Source: Podospora pseudocomata
Lineage: Eukaryota; Ascomycota; Sordariomycetes; Sordariales; Podosporaceae
DNA: 64,000 nucleotides
Direction of reading: 5' to 3'
Assembly: GCF_035222375.1 (NCBI RefSeq)
Contig: NC_085890.1
Span: 4,030,001-4,094,000 of the forward strand
Position 1 is the stretch's first letter; each line of letters opens with the position of its first letter. Of this stretch, positions 46,521-58,400 are shown one piece after another. The notes under the pieces were generated by a model. It had not been told where the DNA came from. It worked only from the letters and a program-made list of their open reading frames with translations, and ran no database searches. The position numbers and the translations under genes were made by a program.

Positions 46521-47944
46521 TGTTGATGTGTCGTACGAATGAAGTGGTTAGAGAGACACCACTCTAGGCAACGATGTCTGAGTGGAGCAGCGAAGAAGCA
46601 ACCGGGGGAACAACAAGTGCTATGCGGCCGAGAGTCTTGTAGTGTCTCTGTCTGCAGAGATGAGGTGTTGGAACTGGAGGAGCACAAGCCTTTACTTTTC
46701 CTGATGCCTGACAGTGCTTGCACCGAGGAAGGAGCACACTCTCCTTGGCGGGGGGCACTGTGCTGGTGACATGCCATGCACCTTCCTCTTGGATTACGAA
46801 TGTCGAGGGAAGCCATGTCATGAGACGTCATCTTTGATACAGAATTTTGGAATTCTGTTTCACACCTCAGGTCTGTATGTATCACAGGGTAATATCACGA
46901 ACACAGGACAATCCCTAACTGCAAGTTGAGCTCGGGGCTGTTGGAAAGGAAAGCCGGAAGACTCGAAACCAACAGACAGCCCGGCAGGTTCGAGGCACTG
47001 GAACTCCGGTTTGCCTTGTGATGATCAGCATGCTCAAAAGATTCCGCAAGGAGGCGGGCAACGGGTGAGGTTCAAAGTGGGCACCTGCCACCAGCCGGCT
47101 TAGATAAGCTTTGGTTTGAACCTCCGGTCACACTAACAAGGCCAGCAGGGCATGGTATCCAAATATGTTAGTATTGTCAGCCTGCATTGGAGCCGCTTAA
47201 CATCACTGCTGGGAGCGCCTCGTCCCACCTGCCACCATTCTTTCTTCCCTGTAATAATCCCCGGGATGGTCGTCAAGTCCAGGGGCCCGGACATCTTCTC
47301 CATTTTTTCTTCTTTTTCTTTTGCTTAACATTATTGAGCTACACTTCGGCTTCCATGTTCCAAGAGCCGCATTTCTTTGTCACCATCTCCCACTCGCATG
47401 GCATGTTTTGCTACGGAACCCCACTCAAGATTAACGACCACATGGACAACAAACAACATGGCCAACGTATATCGGACGCAAGAAGTACCCGGTCATTTTG
47501 GTCTCCTTGAAGATATACCAAAGGCAAGGCCCTTCAAACCACTCTCCAACACTCGACTTTTCCATAGCAGTCAACATGCCCGAAGCAACCAAACGCACCC
47601 AACAGTTCGCTGCAACTGGGCCCGCAAGATTAACCATCCGCGGCTTCTTTACCAAAAGCTCTGCTGGCAGTTCGAGTAGCCAAACAGGTCCCCAGAGACC
47701 ATCAGCAAAGCCCAGATAAGATGAGGACGAAGACCACTTGGCTGACGGCTGTGTGGTTTCGTGACTGTTACAGGACGCCCATGAGGGACTTGGTCCAACA
47801 AGTTGATCTTTTCGAGGCCAGACACGTGGATATTGCTGCAGCATATAAGATCCTCTTAGTGGTCGTTGTCTGCCAGTCTCTCGAGTAGCCTCCGGGAACC
47901 ATACCCATTTTCAAGTCCAGTTATCAACAGCAATAAGCTGTACA
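46521..47944. other. Intergenic upstream of the GH55 gene
   Basis: No gene is supported; it should include the GH55 promoter. A 47-codon frame (47576-47719, MPEATKRTQQF...) has no recognisable feature. Confidence 0.45.
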
Positions 47945-48490
47945 ATGCTCGCTGAACAAGTCTCTCAAACTTCACTTGTTCTTCTGGCGTCATTCGCAGA
48001 GTTAAACCTCGCCGGTAGGCGCCCTGAAGATGCCATTGGCAGGCCTATCGTCCCTGGTCACGATCAACTTCGTCATATCACCGCAGCCCAGCAGAGCCAT
48101 CCCACTTCACCAGCCGGCGTCGAGGCTACGAATACTATGGTACCGAACGAGAAAAGAGAGTGTCCTGGCTGTGACTGTCCCGCAATATGCGCAGCGTATT
48201 CTACTACAACTATTATATCCACCGCCAACCCTCCTTCTGTGGTTGCCCATTGCGAGATCTTGATAACGGCCAACGGAGACAATATCCACAGCGCATCTGT
48301 TGGTATCCACCGGAAAGGCAGGGCGACAAGGAAAAATTCAGGCAACGATTGCCCCGACTGTGACTTGGACAGCTGCGGGTTGGGGCATGGCGCTAATGGT
48401 GCACGCTTTGCCGGAACGCCGGGACAGTCTGCTGGTATTGCAGCCGGAATGGGATGCGTGGCGGCGGTGGCAGCTGGATGGTTGTTTTAG
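47945..48490 (+). CDS. Cys-rich surface-protein-like ORF, possibly decayed
   Basis: The 181-codon frame starts with a weak signal-like stretch (TSLVLLASFAELNLAG), has a Cys cluster (ECPGCDCPAIC), TTTIISTANPPSVV, a second cluster (DCPDCDLDSC) and a hydrophobic end (SAGIAAGMGCVAAVAAGWLF) that could be a GPI signal. The overall design is that of a fungal GPI protein. However, neighbouring frames also hold typical Thr-rich stretches (for example TIAPTVTWTAAG, AVTVPQYAQ), which suggests that a single original frame has been scrambled by indels, or that the true exon structure differs. No family is recognised. It is a host gene candidate with uncertain integrity. Confidence 0.35.
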   Translation: MLAEQVSQTSLVLLASFAELNLAGRRPEDAIGRPIVPGHDQLRHITAAQQSHPTSPAGVEATNTMVPNEKRECPGCDCPAICAAYSTTTIISTANPPSVVAHCEILITANGDNIHSASVGIHRKGRATRKNSGNDCPDCDLDSCGLGHGANGARFAGTPGQSAGIAAGMGCVAAVAAGWLF

Positions 48491-49650
48491 GGACGTTTCC
48501 GAGGTCTGAGGAACGCTGGCGTCGTTCTGAGTCATGTCTTGATGTTAGGTTGGCTAGGAAATTTGCACGAGAATCAGGACTTTTTGGTCTTTTGCTGCAG
48601 TGTGCGATAAAGTAAGAAAGGTATACGGGCCTTCGCCGCGGACTGGCAACGATTAGGTATCTATGTGTCGGTGTCTCGTCTCTGGAACCATCGCAGTACG
48701 GGAGATATACTTGTGCATATTTCATCATCAAACAACAACACCTCTTGAGAAGATGAAGCCTCGACCAGGCTAGCACTGCCGTATGTGTCAATCATTTTAG
48801 TACGTAGCATTGGTGCTAATGTTGACTGCAAAACGCATCGCAGTTATGCAGAGTTCGCCCACAACTGGCCAGCTCACTGCAACATACCCGACCAGGTCCC
48901 TTCGTACTCGTATGACAGGAAACCGGGGCCAAACACCCTGCTTACCATCACGGTAGCTGTTCTTTCATGAATTTCCTTGTTACACATCATGTTTTAACTC
49001 CGGTAAGAATACAACTACTAGGTATTATCATGCTGGCTTTCATATCGCTAGTGTAAAATATTGGCACAATGTCCCTTCCAAAGTCCGAGCTCGGACTCTG
49101 GCTGCCCAATGGAGGGCTCAAATGCCTGTATCAAGCGTTTTGTATCAGCTCTAGCGTAGGCTTAGAAACATTTGGGTGGAACTTGTGCTAGCCGTGCCAC
49201 CGTTAGGACAGAACGTTTGAGGATCAGTCCGACTACTGCACTGCACACTCAACGTGACCTGACATATCCCAGGGCACCACCTTCCCCAGATGCCAACATT
49301 GAAGCCAAGTCGGTCAGAGATTGGCGACGCCAGCCTGGGTCTTCCCTACACACAGTGTAGAGCCGATCTAGTGTGTCTGACAGGCGTTTAGGGAAGTTTT
49401 TAGCTGAATGGAGATTGCCAATTAGGATCTAATATGTCATGGTCAAAAGCCTGGGTTTTGGAGTGTGCGAAAAAGTAGGTATCGTACGGAGTCAAGAAAT
49501 AATTTATTCGCCAAAAGAAAACAACGCTTGAAAGAAATATGATACATCTACCAATACAAGGCTTATGCTGGTACAAGTGCCCTCCACACTCCATGTCCGT
49601 TCGCTCCGTAACAAAGGAAAATGTAAAAAAAGGTTCGTTCAGCAGAGACT
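48491..49650. other. Intergenic
   Basis: No gene is supported. It should include the 3' UTR of the minus-strand coiled-coil gene at its right end. Confidence 0.5.
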
Positions 49651-50187
49651 CTAATCGTAGCCTGTCGCTTTGTTAGCTGTTATTCTACCAAGGTGGCAAT
49701 CTATAGAATACTTACGTCCGAGCTGCTTTCCTCTTTTAGAAACCTCCTTGGCTTGCTGTTGCTTGATCTTGGCCCTCCTGGCCTCCTCCTGAGCTTCGAG
49801 CTCCAGTCTGCGGACATGCTCGCGGGCCTCGCGGACACTCTCGCGGGCAGCCATGAGGGCACGATCAGCCTCCCGCTCTGCCATCTCGGCACTCATGACC
49901 CTCTCACGGGCAGCGACGATGCTGGGATCCATCTCGTTGGCGGAACCGTTGCCAAAGGACCGACGGAGAAGACCACCACGACTGCCGCTAGAGCTTCGGG
50001 TTCCACGCTCAGGAGAGGTCTGGTAGGTCGAGTTGGTGTGCCGAGTGCTGGTGCTGGTAGTACGGGCGGGAGATGGGGAGCGGTGGCGACTGAAGAGGCC
50101 ATGTTTCTTGGGTTGCTCCTCGTAGACAGGCTGAGGTGCCGGTTGTACCGGCTGCTGGGCGGGCTCTGATCGAGAGAAGAACGGCAT
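49651..50187 (-). CDS. Small fungal protein with Ser/Arg head and coiled-coil tail
   Basis: Exons 49716-50187 and 49651-49667 encode 162 aa. The head MPFFSRSEPAQQPVQPAPQP is Pro/Gln-rich; a Ser/Arg/Thr-rich middle (HRSPSPARTTSTSTRHTNST, SSSGSRGGLLRRSFG) follows. From about residue 88 a charged helix typical of coiled coils runs (SIVAARERVMSAEMAERE, ADRALMAARESVREAREHV, RRLELEAQEEARRAKIKQQQ) to KRGKQLG. I know similar proteins in ascomycetes but no function. The 48-nt intron has GTAAGT, a GCTAAC branch site and AAAG acceptor; being 3n and stop-free, its retention would only insert 16 residues near the C-terminus. Start 50187 gives the natural N-terminus; the frame is open upstream to 50490. 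Confidence 0.75.
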   Translation of the reverse strand: MPFFSRSEPAQQPVQPAPQPVYEEQPKKHGLFSRHRSPSPARTTSTSTRHTNSTYQTSPERGTRSSSGSRGGLLRRSFGNGSANEMDPSIVAARERVMSAEMAEREADRALMAARESVREAREHVRRLELEAQEEARRAKIKQQQAKEVSKRGKQLGRKYSIDCHLGRITANKATGYD

Positions 50188-51338
50188 GTTGGTATCTGAT
50201 GATTTGGTTGGGGGTGTGCTGGTTGTGTTCAGGTTGTGATTGTCACTGAAAAATATTGTTCTCGGGCCGAGAGCAGATCCTCCTGGGACACCAAGCAGCC
50301 TTTTTGAACATTTTTTTGCCCACCTACTGCTAATCATCACAGTTTTGTTTTTCAAACCTGCTTTTGGTGTTTGCCCGACCATCACGAACGTGACGTCAGA
50401 AGCAGAATGATGGATGGGCTGGATCGACACCCACACGTCCAATGGGGGGTGAGGCATGACGGAGCAGGCACGCCAGAGACCCTTTTCCACTGGCCAGAAC
50501 CGAGTGGGAGGGATGCAGGGTCCAGAAAGCTTGGCCAGATGCCGTGTCCGTCACTCTGGTTGATGTAATTGTGCCACCTGAAACCGCATCGTGATTGGTC
50601 GACTGACACCAAGCATTTCATGCAAGAAGGGATGGAAGCTTCTTCCAAAACCGAGATGATGATGGTATTAAGCTTGAGTAAACTTGGAATTACTCGCAAG
50701 CTTGATCAGGAAGGAAGAGGGGTCGTCTAAGTCTGAACAACTACCGGTACACTAGTGTAAGTGGGCTGTACACGTGTATTCTGAGGTCCTTTCATATCTA
50801 GGTCCTTTAGAGATTGACCCACCGGAGTTGACCGTTGTGGGCAATGGTTGATACGAGGCTATCTCGACTGTTGGTCTTGACTGGCTCTGACCTCGAGCAA
50901 CAAGAACCGTTCATCAGTGCCAAGGGAGGCCTCTTTTTGCTGAGATACGCCCGGTGAACAACCTGGTGAAGTGACATGGTGTGTGGAGGTGACTGCTGAA
51001 GCTGACGAGATGTTGAGAAATGCAGGGGAGTGTCTGGGGAGATGGTGGACAGCTGGGAGCCAAGTGGAAACTGCCTTGTGGGGCGATGACGCAAAGGCCA
51101 GGACGGTGGGGCAGATTCTTATCGCCAATCAGATACGTACCGACCCAGCTTGGCATGGACTTGGCGGGTGGACTGCTGCGCGCTGCCAGTCAAGCCTCGC
51201 TCGCGTTTTTGGGAGAGTGAACCTGGTCGTCTCTGTCTTTTTTCTTTCTTCCCCTTCACCCCCAAATCCCACCACCCTGGCCCAACTGCGCCACCCCACC
51301 ATCCACCATCCACCATCCACCATCCACGGGCACTGAAT
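50188..51338. promoter_or_regulatory. Divergent promoter region, coiled-coil gene / RNPS1-like gene
   Basis: A 1.15-kb gap between divergent starts with no supported gene. The right end has a CCATCCA microsatellite (about 51294-51327) just upstream of the RNPS1-like ATG. Confidence 0.5.
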
Positions 51339-52506
51339 ATGGATACGGATAGAAGATCAAGATCCAGGGACCCTGTGTCTCGTGACGAACCAGCCGATCA
51401 CTACCGGCCCGAATCCCGCAATCGTTCCCCATCGCGAACCCCCTCCGAGGCCATGGATCGCTACGACACACACGACCGCACCTCCCAAGCCCGCTCTCCG
51501 GCCCCGCGCAACGGAAGACCTCGGACTTACAGTCGCAGCCTATCCCGTAGCCGTAGCCGTAGCCTCAGTCGAAGCAGAAGCCGCAGTCGTAGTCGAAGCT
51601 ACTCGCGCGATCGCAGCTGGAGTCGCTCAAGAAGTCGCACTCGCACTCGCAGTCCCACGCCCCAGGCCAGAAGCACCAAGGCAGGTCGGACCCCCACGCC
51701 TACGAGAACCAAGTTACTAACACACCGTTTTCTGCAGATTGTTGTCGAACGTCTCACCAAGAACGTGAACGAAGACCACCTACGAGAGATCTTTGGCCAG
51801 TACGGCGAGATTGAGGACTTGGACCTGCCTCTCAACCGTCAGCGTATGTTGTCACCTGCCCCCACCGTCTGCTGTGTCACACACACCTTGAGGACTCGTC
51901 GACGCTGACATGCACGTGTATATATCTACAGTTGGAACCAACCGTGGCACAGCTTACATTTTGTTCTACAACGAAGCCGACGCCGAGGCTGCCATTGCCC
52001 ACATGCACGAGGCCACTGTAGATGGCGCCGTCATCAACGTTTCCATCGTGCTACCCCGCCGCAAGCTCTCACCCGCACCCCCTACAGCTCGCCGCGGAGC
52101 AAATATTAACCCGCGTATACCGCCCCCTCATCAGTCCAGACCCTTTGGCGGCAACATAGGTGGTGGTGGGGGAGGGGGTCATGGACGTGGATCTGGGCCA
52201 GGTCGTCATGGGAACCGTTCTGATACCTACCGTCCCCGTTCTCTCTCAAGGTCGAGATCTCGGTCACCCGTTCTGGCAGGAGGGAATCATAATCGCAGGC
52301 AAAGATCCCCTTCGTATTCATCCCGGTCTCGATCCAGGACTCCACCACCAGCCCGCGGTGGAGGACGAGGGAGTCGCCATGTCGGTGGGCGCTACGACGG
52401 CGACGACGATAGGGATAATCGCAGAAGCGCTAGCCGCGACAGCTATGATAGTTACGACCGTAGGAGCAGAAGCCCCAGTCGCCATCGGGACCGTGGAGGG
52501 AGGTGA
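51339..52506 (+). CDS. RNPS1-like SR-related RNA-binding protein
   Basis: RNPS1-type proteins bind spliced mRNA with the exon-junction/ASAP complex and modulate splicing and mRNA decay in the nucleus. Exons 51339-51680, 51738-51843 and 51932-52506 encode 340 aa. An N-terminal RS region (SRSLSRSRSRSLSRSRSRSR) leads to one RRM split over all exons: IVVERLTKNVNEDHLREIFG, QYGEIEDLDLPLNRQ|LGTNRGTAYILFYNEADAEA and HMHEATVDGAVINVSIVLPR. The RNP1 region is weakly conserved, as in RNPS1 (NRGTAYILF). Gly-rich and RS/RG tails follow (GGGGGGGHGRGSGPG, RSLSRSRSRSP, SPSRHRDRGGR). Intron 1 (51681-51737) begins GCAGGT, a GC-AG intron with a strong TTACTAAC branch site. It is 57 nt, so retention is in frame. 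Confidence 0.88.
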
Positions 52507-54408
52507 TGCTCCAACTCATTGCTGTAGAAAATATTTTGGCGTTTGGAGCGGGGGAACAGGAACAAAAAGGAATCGCATGGGCATTGTGTTCCTAGCCATG
52601 TATCTCTTTTACCAAGCTAATCGACTTCAGGTCAAGGTCAAGAACGAGTGAGAGCTGGCATCAATCTTCGTGAAGGGCGATTGGGTACGGCTTCAAAGTG
52701 AGTGCTCCCACCAGCAATGTGTCCGGCTTGTTCTGTGGTGAATATTCATTGAACAAGGTGTCCCCAAACAGCCAATCAGGTCTTTCTACAGATGGTGAAA
52801 CCCCCAAATGAGGCTGACGGTACACGAAGTTTTTCGCCCCCAAGCATCTGGCCCATAGCTGTGGCCGATAAAAACGACCCCGTGTCTTCCGATTTCCCTG
52901 GTAGCGGAAGCGAGGGTCCTACAGCTAACAGCAACACCATCTTTTTAAACGGTTCCCGCACCTGTGTACCCGTTTGACTTCCTATGGAGACACCACGGCC
53001 AGGAATAGGCCCATCGTTATTGCTCCAATCACAACCAGGACGTATGGTTTGCGTTCGACCACCAAGCAACTGAGCCTCTGATTTGATGACTATTTGGCAA
53101 AATCCTGAGATGGCAACTCTCCCGCTCTTGATAGACCGTGTTCACCTCGCTTCGCTCTTTGCTGGGTGCTCGGTATCCCAATCTCACCATTCCAGAGCGA
53201 AGCCTCAGGCGCTGGCCAACCGGGTGTGCTGCGACGTCTTTGTGGCTCAAGCGTGCAATCACTTCCTACAGCTCCAGTCCATTATTTCTATGGTGCCGCA
53301 CATGTGCCGGCTCTGTGCTGACTGGGGCAGACTCGCAAAAGTAAACAGATGGCAGAGGAAACGTCAAGCCAACTGTGGCATCATGCTATTTTCAACACTG
53401 AAGAACAATGCGGCATTTCTCCAGCACAGGCAGCGAGAAAGTCGCACTGCGTCATCCTTCAACAGCACTAACAGGATTGTCCTCAGCAATCATCCACAAG
53501 AAGTCTTTGGATCGAGAAAGCTCGGGGAACGACGGCATTTGCGAGGTAGCTTTCTGGTGTCCATCTCGCTATTTCGAAGAGCTGTGTAAGCGTACCATCC
53601 ATAGGGTATCATCCTTCGCCGTCCTCCTCATTCCACCGAGCTTGGCAGGAAGAGCTCGTGTTGTCACGTTTGTCCTCATTGTTCGGTTACTCGACGAGTT
53701 GCCAGTGCTTGATGGCATCACAGATAGTGTTCGTAAAGACGCCTGCTTGCAAAAGTTCGCTGGCCGAGTGGTCAAAAGTTCTTTGCGAGTGCCAAGCTGA
53801 TTTTCTACTGATTGCCAGTCAGCCGTATGTGGAGTTGATGCTGCATTTGGCTATTGTGGGGGAACGCTCCAATAAACCAACCCACGCCGAGTTTGGTGGC
53901 ATCCCGTCCCATGCAACGCTGGCGTTTTGAACCCAGGAAGCTGGAAACGGGCGGTCACTGGCGGTCTTCATGCCCCTGTACACGAGCATGCGTCCTGTAA
54001 GGTACCTGGTCATTGCCGGGCCGCCGTGTTGCGGATCGTCCAATGTTTTTAGCGGCATCTTCAAGAAACACAGAGCAGGCCACTCAACGATCGATTGATT
54101 CGGATTATCCGGGCGAGTTTCAAGACCTCGATGACCAAGTCAGTAGCTGCACACTATGTATTGCTTCAAAGCACGGGACGAGGCGCGTGGTATGCAGTTG
54201 CCGCCTATTGCCATCCAAACAGCCTACACTATAATACCGCGGGTGGTCTCCGCCATTGTTTCGACGGCTTGCCGTAGACCTGCTCAGCGAGATGCTGTTC
54301 AAAAAACACTGAATGGCATTGTTCGGATAGCTCCGCATTTGATCCGTCTGGCATCTGACTTCCAACAGCCATTGCTAACCTGGTACTTGATATTGGCTCT
54401 TCCCCCAC
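52507..54408. other. Gene-poor 1.9 kb
   Basis: Frames at 53083-53589 and 53408-53800 lack known motifs. Part of this stretch could belong to upstream exons of the tentative gene that follows (for example the frame ending PLLTWYLILALPPHDW at 54419). Confidence 0.4.
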
Positions 54409-55491
54409 ATGACTGGTAGGCAGCCACCAAAGCAATTCACAGCCTCTTTTTGGTGCCACAACTACATACAAATCTTGGGCTTTCACTCAAGTAAGGTTCC
54501 GGATCTTCTGCTGTCGTCAACGCCAACATGGCTTGGTATGCCATCAAACTCCGTCCCAACCAAGAAAGACACCCCTGCTGCCGGATCCCTTCCCGTCCAT
54601 GTTAGGCTCTTCGTGTTGTCCAGTGACTCCCACGGCAGGCAACCCTCAGAGTTTGCCCTTGTTCATGAGGCACTCCCTCGCGATATCCACTTGCCTACTT
54701 GGTGAGTCTCGTGCTCGTTGGGTCTTGGTTACACCACCTTACATACCCTCCTCTGCTAACTAATCCTTCAGTATACACGCCAGCCCTAAGCGCAAGACAG
54801 TCTCTTCGTCCGACACCAAGCCGCGGCGGTTCTTGTTACACACACAAGGTGTCACAAGCGGGCGTGGGTTTTCGCGGTCGGCTGTGGTCTATACTATGCT
54901 TACGTCTGTGTGCGATCTGGAGCGAGAGCTTGTGGGTGAAGGGTCCAGTATTTTTGTATATAAGGAAGTCATGGGCTCCCTCTGTCCTGAGAATGTTGAT
55001 GTGTTGAAGCAGCTCTTCGTCACTCTCACCGGTATATCATCATCATCATTACTGGCTCCTGACATCAAAAGCTTTAAATCTCAGCTCAGCTTTATACATA
55101 CTCGATTTGACATACCTGCACGATCTTGTTGGCCCCGTAACTTGATCACGACATAACCATCTTAGTTATTCTTGTTACTCTATTTTGCCATTCCGATATC
55201 AGACTTCATACCCTTCCCAAAGCCGCCAACATGCCTGTCTTCGCATCGGGGGATATCTTTTTCTTGGAACTCCGTGCTGCGAACAGTATCTCGCCCCTGA
55301 GAAGGAGTGCTCCTCCCCATGGTCAACTCACCATCAACCCCAGCTTCACGCCCACGCTTCCCCCCTTCTTTCCAGTGACAGAGTCTCCGTTCAGGATGGT
55401 TGATCCTCGCCCGCCCACACCGTCGGGGAACCCACGGCCTGGGCCCATCACTCCGGCGCCAAACGTACCTACTCCCCCTGCTACTCCGTAG
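54409..55491 (+). CDS. Tentative three-exon gene of unknown function
   Basis: A strong intron (54702-54771: GTGAGT, GCTAACTAAT, TTCAG) joins two open frames: ...FALVHEALPRDIHLPT|C and IHASPKRKTVSSSDTKPRRF, then LTSVCDLERELVGEGSSIFV and YKEVMGSLCPENVDVLKQLF. A second putative intron (55032-55165: GTATAT to CTTAG) leads to a third exon with AANMPVFASGDIFFLELRAA and a Pro-rich tail ending PPATP. Exons 54409-54701, 54772-55031 and 55166-55491 total 879 nt (292 aa). Without the second splice the frame stops at 55156. I recognise no domain. The start is uncertain because coding-like frames continue upstream. The consensus intron is the main evidence; a lineage-specific or decayed gene is equally possible. 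Confidence 0.33.
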
Positions 55492-58400
55492 ACAGGAGTT
55501 GGCGAAAGTCTGCAAGTTGCACCAAGAGCGTCTGTTGGCACGGGACTGGACAGCTAACTCAAAGCTAGGATTTTACTTGTTTTGCCGTCCCCCTACTCGG
55601 CTATCTACGGTATTCAGTATCATATGATGGATCATAACAGCAATCTTCAACGTGTTTCTTCGGTCATTCCGTTTCTCTCGCTGCAGTCAGAAGGCGAGGG
55701 GGAATAAAGCAATGCCGTAGGGGTTTCGGATTCGGAAGCTGCGGTCTTATTACGGCATGGGTGGACCACGAGATCTGGACTACTACCTGCTCTATCGGCG
55801 AGCGAATGATGTATGAAGCAGAGACGGAAGGCGAAAACGGGTAGAAGGGGGAAGGGGGTGTTGATGGTGGACTCATGATTTGATTACGTCTTTTTTCCCT
55901 TTTGCATGTCTTTTTTGTTTCCTTTCCTTTTTCTGGTCTTTTTATTTCCTTTACTGTATGATGGTTTGCCCGTTGAGAGAAGAGCGTGCGTGACTGGGTG
56001 GTTAATGATGCATGTCAGATTTGACTTGCAGTGGAACTGAACTGATGATGCAGTGCGTCGGAGGTCGAAACCGTTCGGGCATACCTACGGACGATGCCTT
56101 CTACGATACATGGAGGGATTGGGTTGTTGGTGACGTTTGTGGGATCACTTCACGAGCAGCTTCGTATCCCAACAGCATACGGCATTCCTTTTTTTCACTT
56201 TTGGCTTTTTACACTTCTTTTCCTCTCTGTACCAATAACCAAGACTTTCCTTTCCTTTCCTCTTCTTGTCTGAGCGATGCATTTTTAGAATACTAGAAGT
56301 TACGATAGTCTAGAATAGGCCTATGCCACGTTTCACAACATCATTTCACTACACAATACATTTTGGGCTAGAATTTCGGCTGTGGGAGTTGGTGGCAAGG
56401 TGATGTCTGGAGCTCAGGGGTAAACTGCTCCTCTGTGCCACCTTGTGCACCAGCCAGCCGAAGAGCTTCGGCCACCAAAGTCAACAACCAACAGCGGCAT
56501 TTCCAAATCAAGCCAATTATGCCACGGAGCTGCCTTGATTCTGCCGCATCCCAAGAAGGATCTAGACAACATTTACGGATTCGTGATCCTTTTGCTGCAG
56601 GTGAGATCAAGGCACAGGTGCCGGGGGGTCGTCTAGGACAGGGTTGGGTGTTTGCAAAATTTTGTCGTTACCTAGGTCAGCAAGGTGAGAGAAGCGGACC
56701 GGGCAGATCAAGGTATGTATAGCATATGGGGGTGGCTTTTTCTTCGCACCGCTCGGTTTGCCGTGCTGAACCCTGCTCGGCTCCGAGAGCTTGGTCGGTG
56801 GCGGCGGCAAGGGTTCGCGAGCAGAAGTTCGGGTTCCTACCCGGACACTGTTATGTAACCCCGACTTTTCAGCGTATGAAAACAGTTTTTCTGCTTTGGA
56901 ACAATGATCACTTTCGCCGGTTGTGATCACCCTTGGTTGGGGGTCTGGTGTTGCCAGGCACTAAAAGCACACAAAATGTGGAGGGCCCCATCGTAGTTGC
57001 ACAGAAGGATTTAGACTACGACTACTAGTTGTACAGGCTGCACAAGACACCATGTCTATGACGGACTGATTCAGCGAATATTTGGGGCAATTTTTGACTT
57101 ATCAAGGGCGACATGTGTAGAGAGCAGCAAACTAGGACAGAACCCAACCCCCCTCGAACTTGTTTCGTCCAGCAAGAAGACGCGTACTGAGCAACAGTAT
57201 GCCACGAAAATCAAACGACCTTGGTCCATCTCTTGCTTTTGCCAATGACCAAGGCCCCAAGGGAATCGGAGGGATTCTAACCGTGGTTACACAACTAACG
57301 TAAGTAGTTAAGGCGACGCGGGTAGGTGGTGTAGGGGAGTGGAGGTGGAGGCAACGCCCCTGGTAAAACTGACTAGCCACCAACAGTTTCTGATGTGCCG
57401 TTCTAGTGCATAGCTAGAGACGTTTGTTCAATCGAGCGTTGTCATCTTGTGACATCAGCAAACGTGTCGGCCGGATGACGCGGTTACGTGACCCGCGCTA
57501 CCGGAGCTGCGTGAACACCGGGACTCAAGTCCGATGGCGTCGTGGAAGGCGGGTTCAGCCTTACGGGAGCAGTTCGTCATGTAGCTGGCTGGTTTTTCTG
57601 GCGTGAAAAGCTGTCTAAGAGATATGTCCGAGGCTCCGGACGTAGCCAGGTAGAAGGTTCCAAGATCCGAAGTGGGCGGAGACGAGGGTCCTTTTCCTCT
57701 TGCTTTGGGGAATGGGTCTCGGATATTAAGTCCGAATCTGACAAATTGACTTTGCAAAGCTTCTTGATCACTTGGGAGCCTGAATGAGTGAAGTCATCTT
57801 GGTCCACCATGACATCGTCGCTGTGTTACAAGTCAAAAGGATTTACCGACAGTCTGGTTCGGGAAGGGCCTTGCGCCGAGCTGGGTTGGGTTGATCTAAG
57901 ATGTGCCGCACCTGCGCTTCGTAGGTGAGCACCCTTGCTTGCAACGGATATGCCAAGAGGTTCGTTGATTGTGTTTCCCAGCGTTTCCCAACATGACTTG
58001 GGGTCGAGGAGCCGCGTTCCGGGACGGGTCGATATGTTTCCGGCTGGTCGCACGGCATGCTGTTGTTGAACGCTGTTGGCCGGAAGCCAGCACAGCCCTT
58101 TGTAAAAACATGGGTTTTTGCTTCGTTTCTGTGTCAAGATGAACCAACAATTCTTGTACACGACGCCACATCCAACTTGTCGGCCCTCCGAGTCAAGCGG
58201 TGAGCTTGGCAGCCAAAGGTTTCTAGGCAGCTGAATTTTGAAGTAACTGTCGAGGCACGGGACCGGTGCCGGCGTCCGAAAGGAATATCGGGTCGACTTG
58301 GAGGAGGGCGGTGCGGGAAACTTTCGGCCAGGTAATCGTTGGCTTGACAGTGCGATGCGTGGGCTCGGCGTGGTGCCTGCCTTTGGCGCTAGAGAGATAA

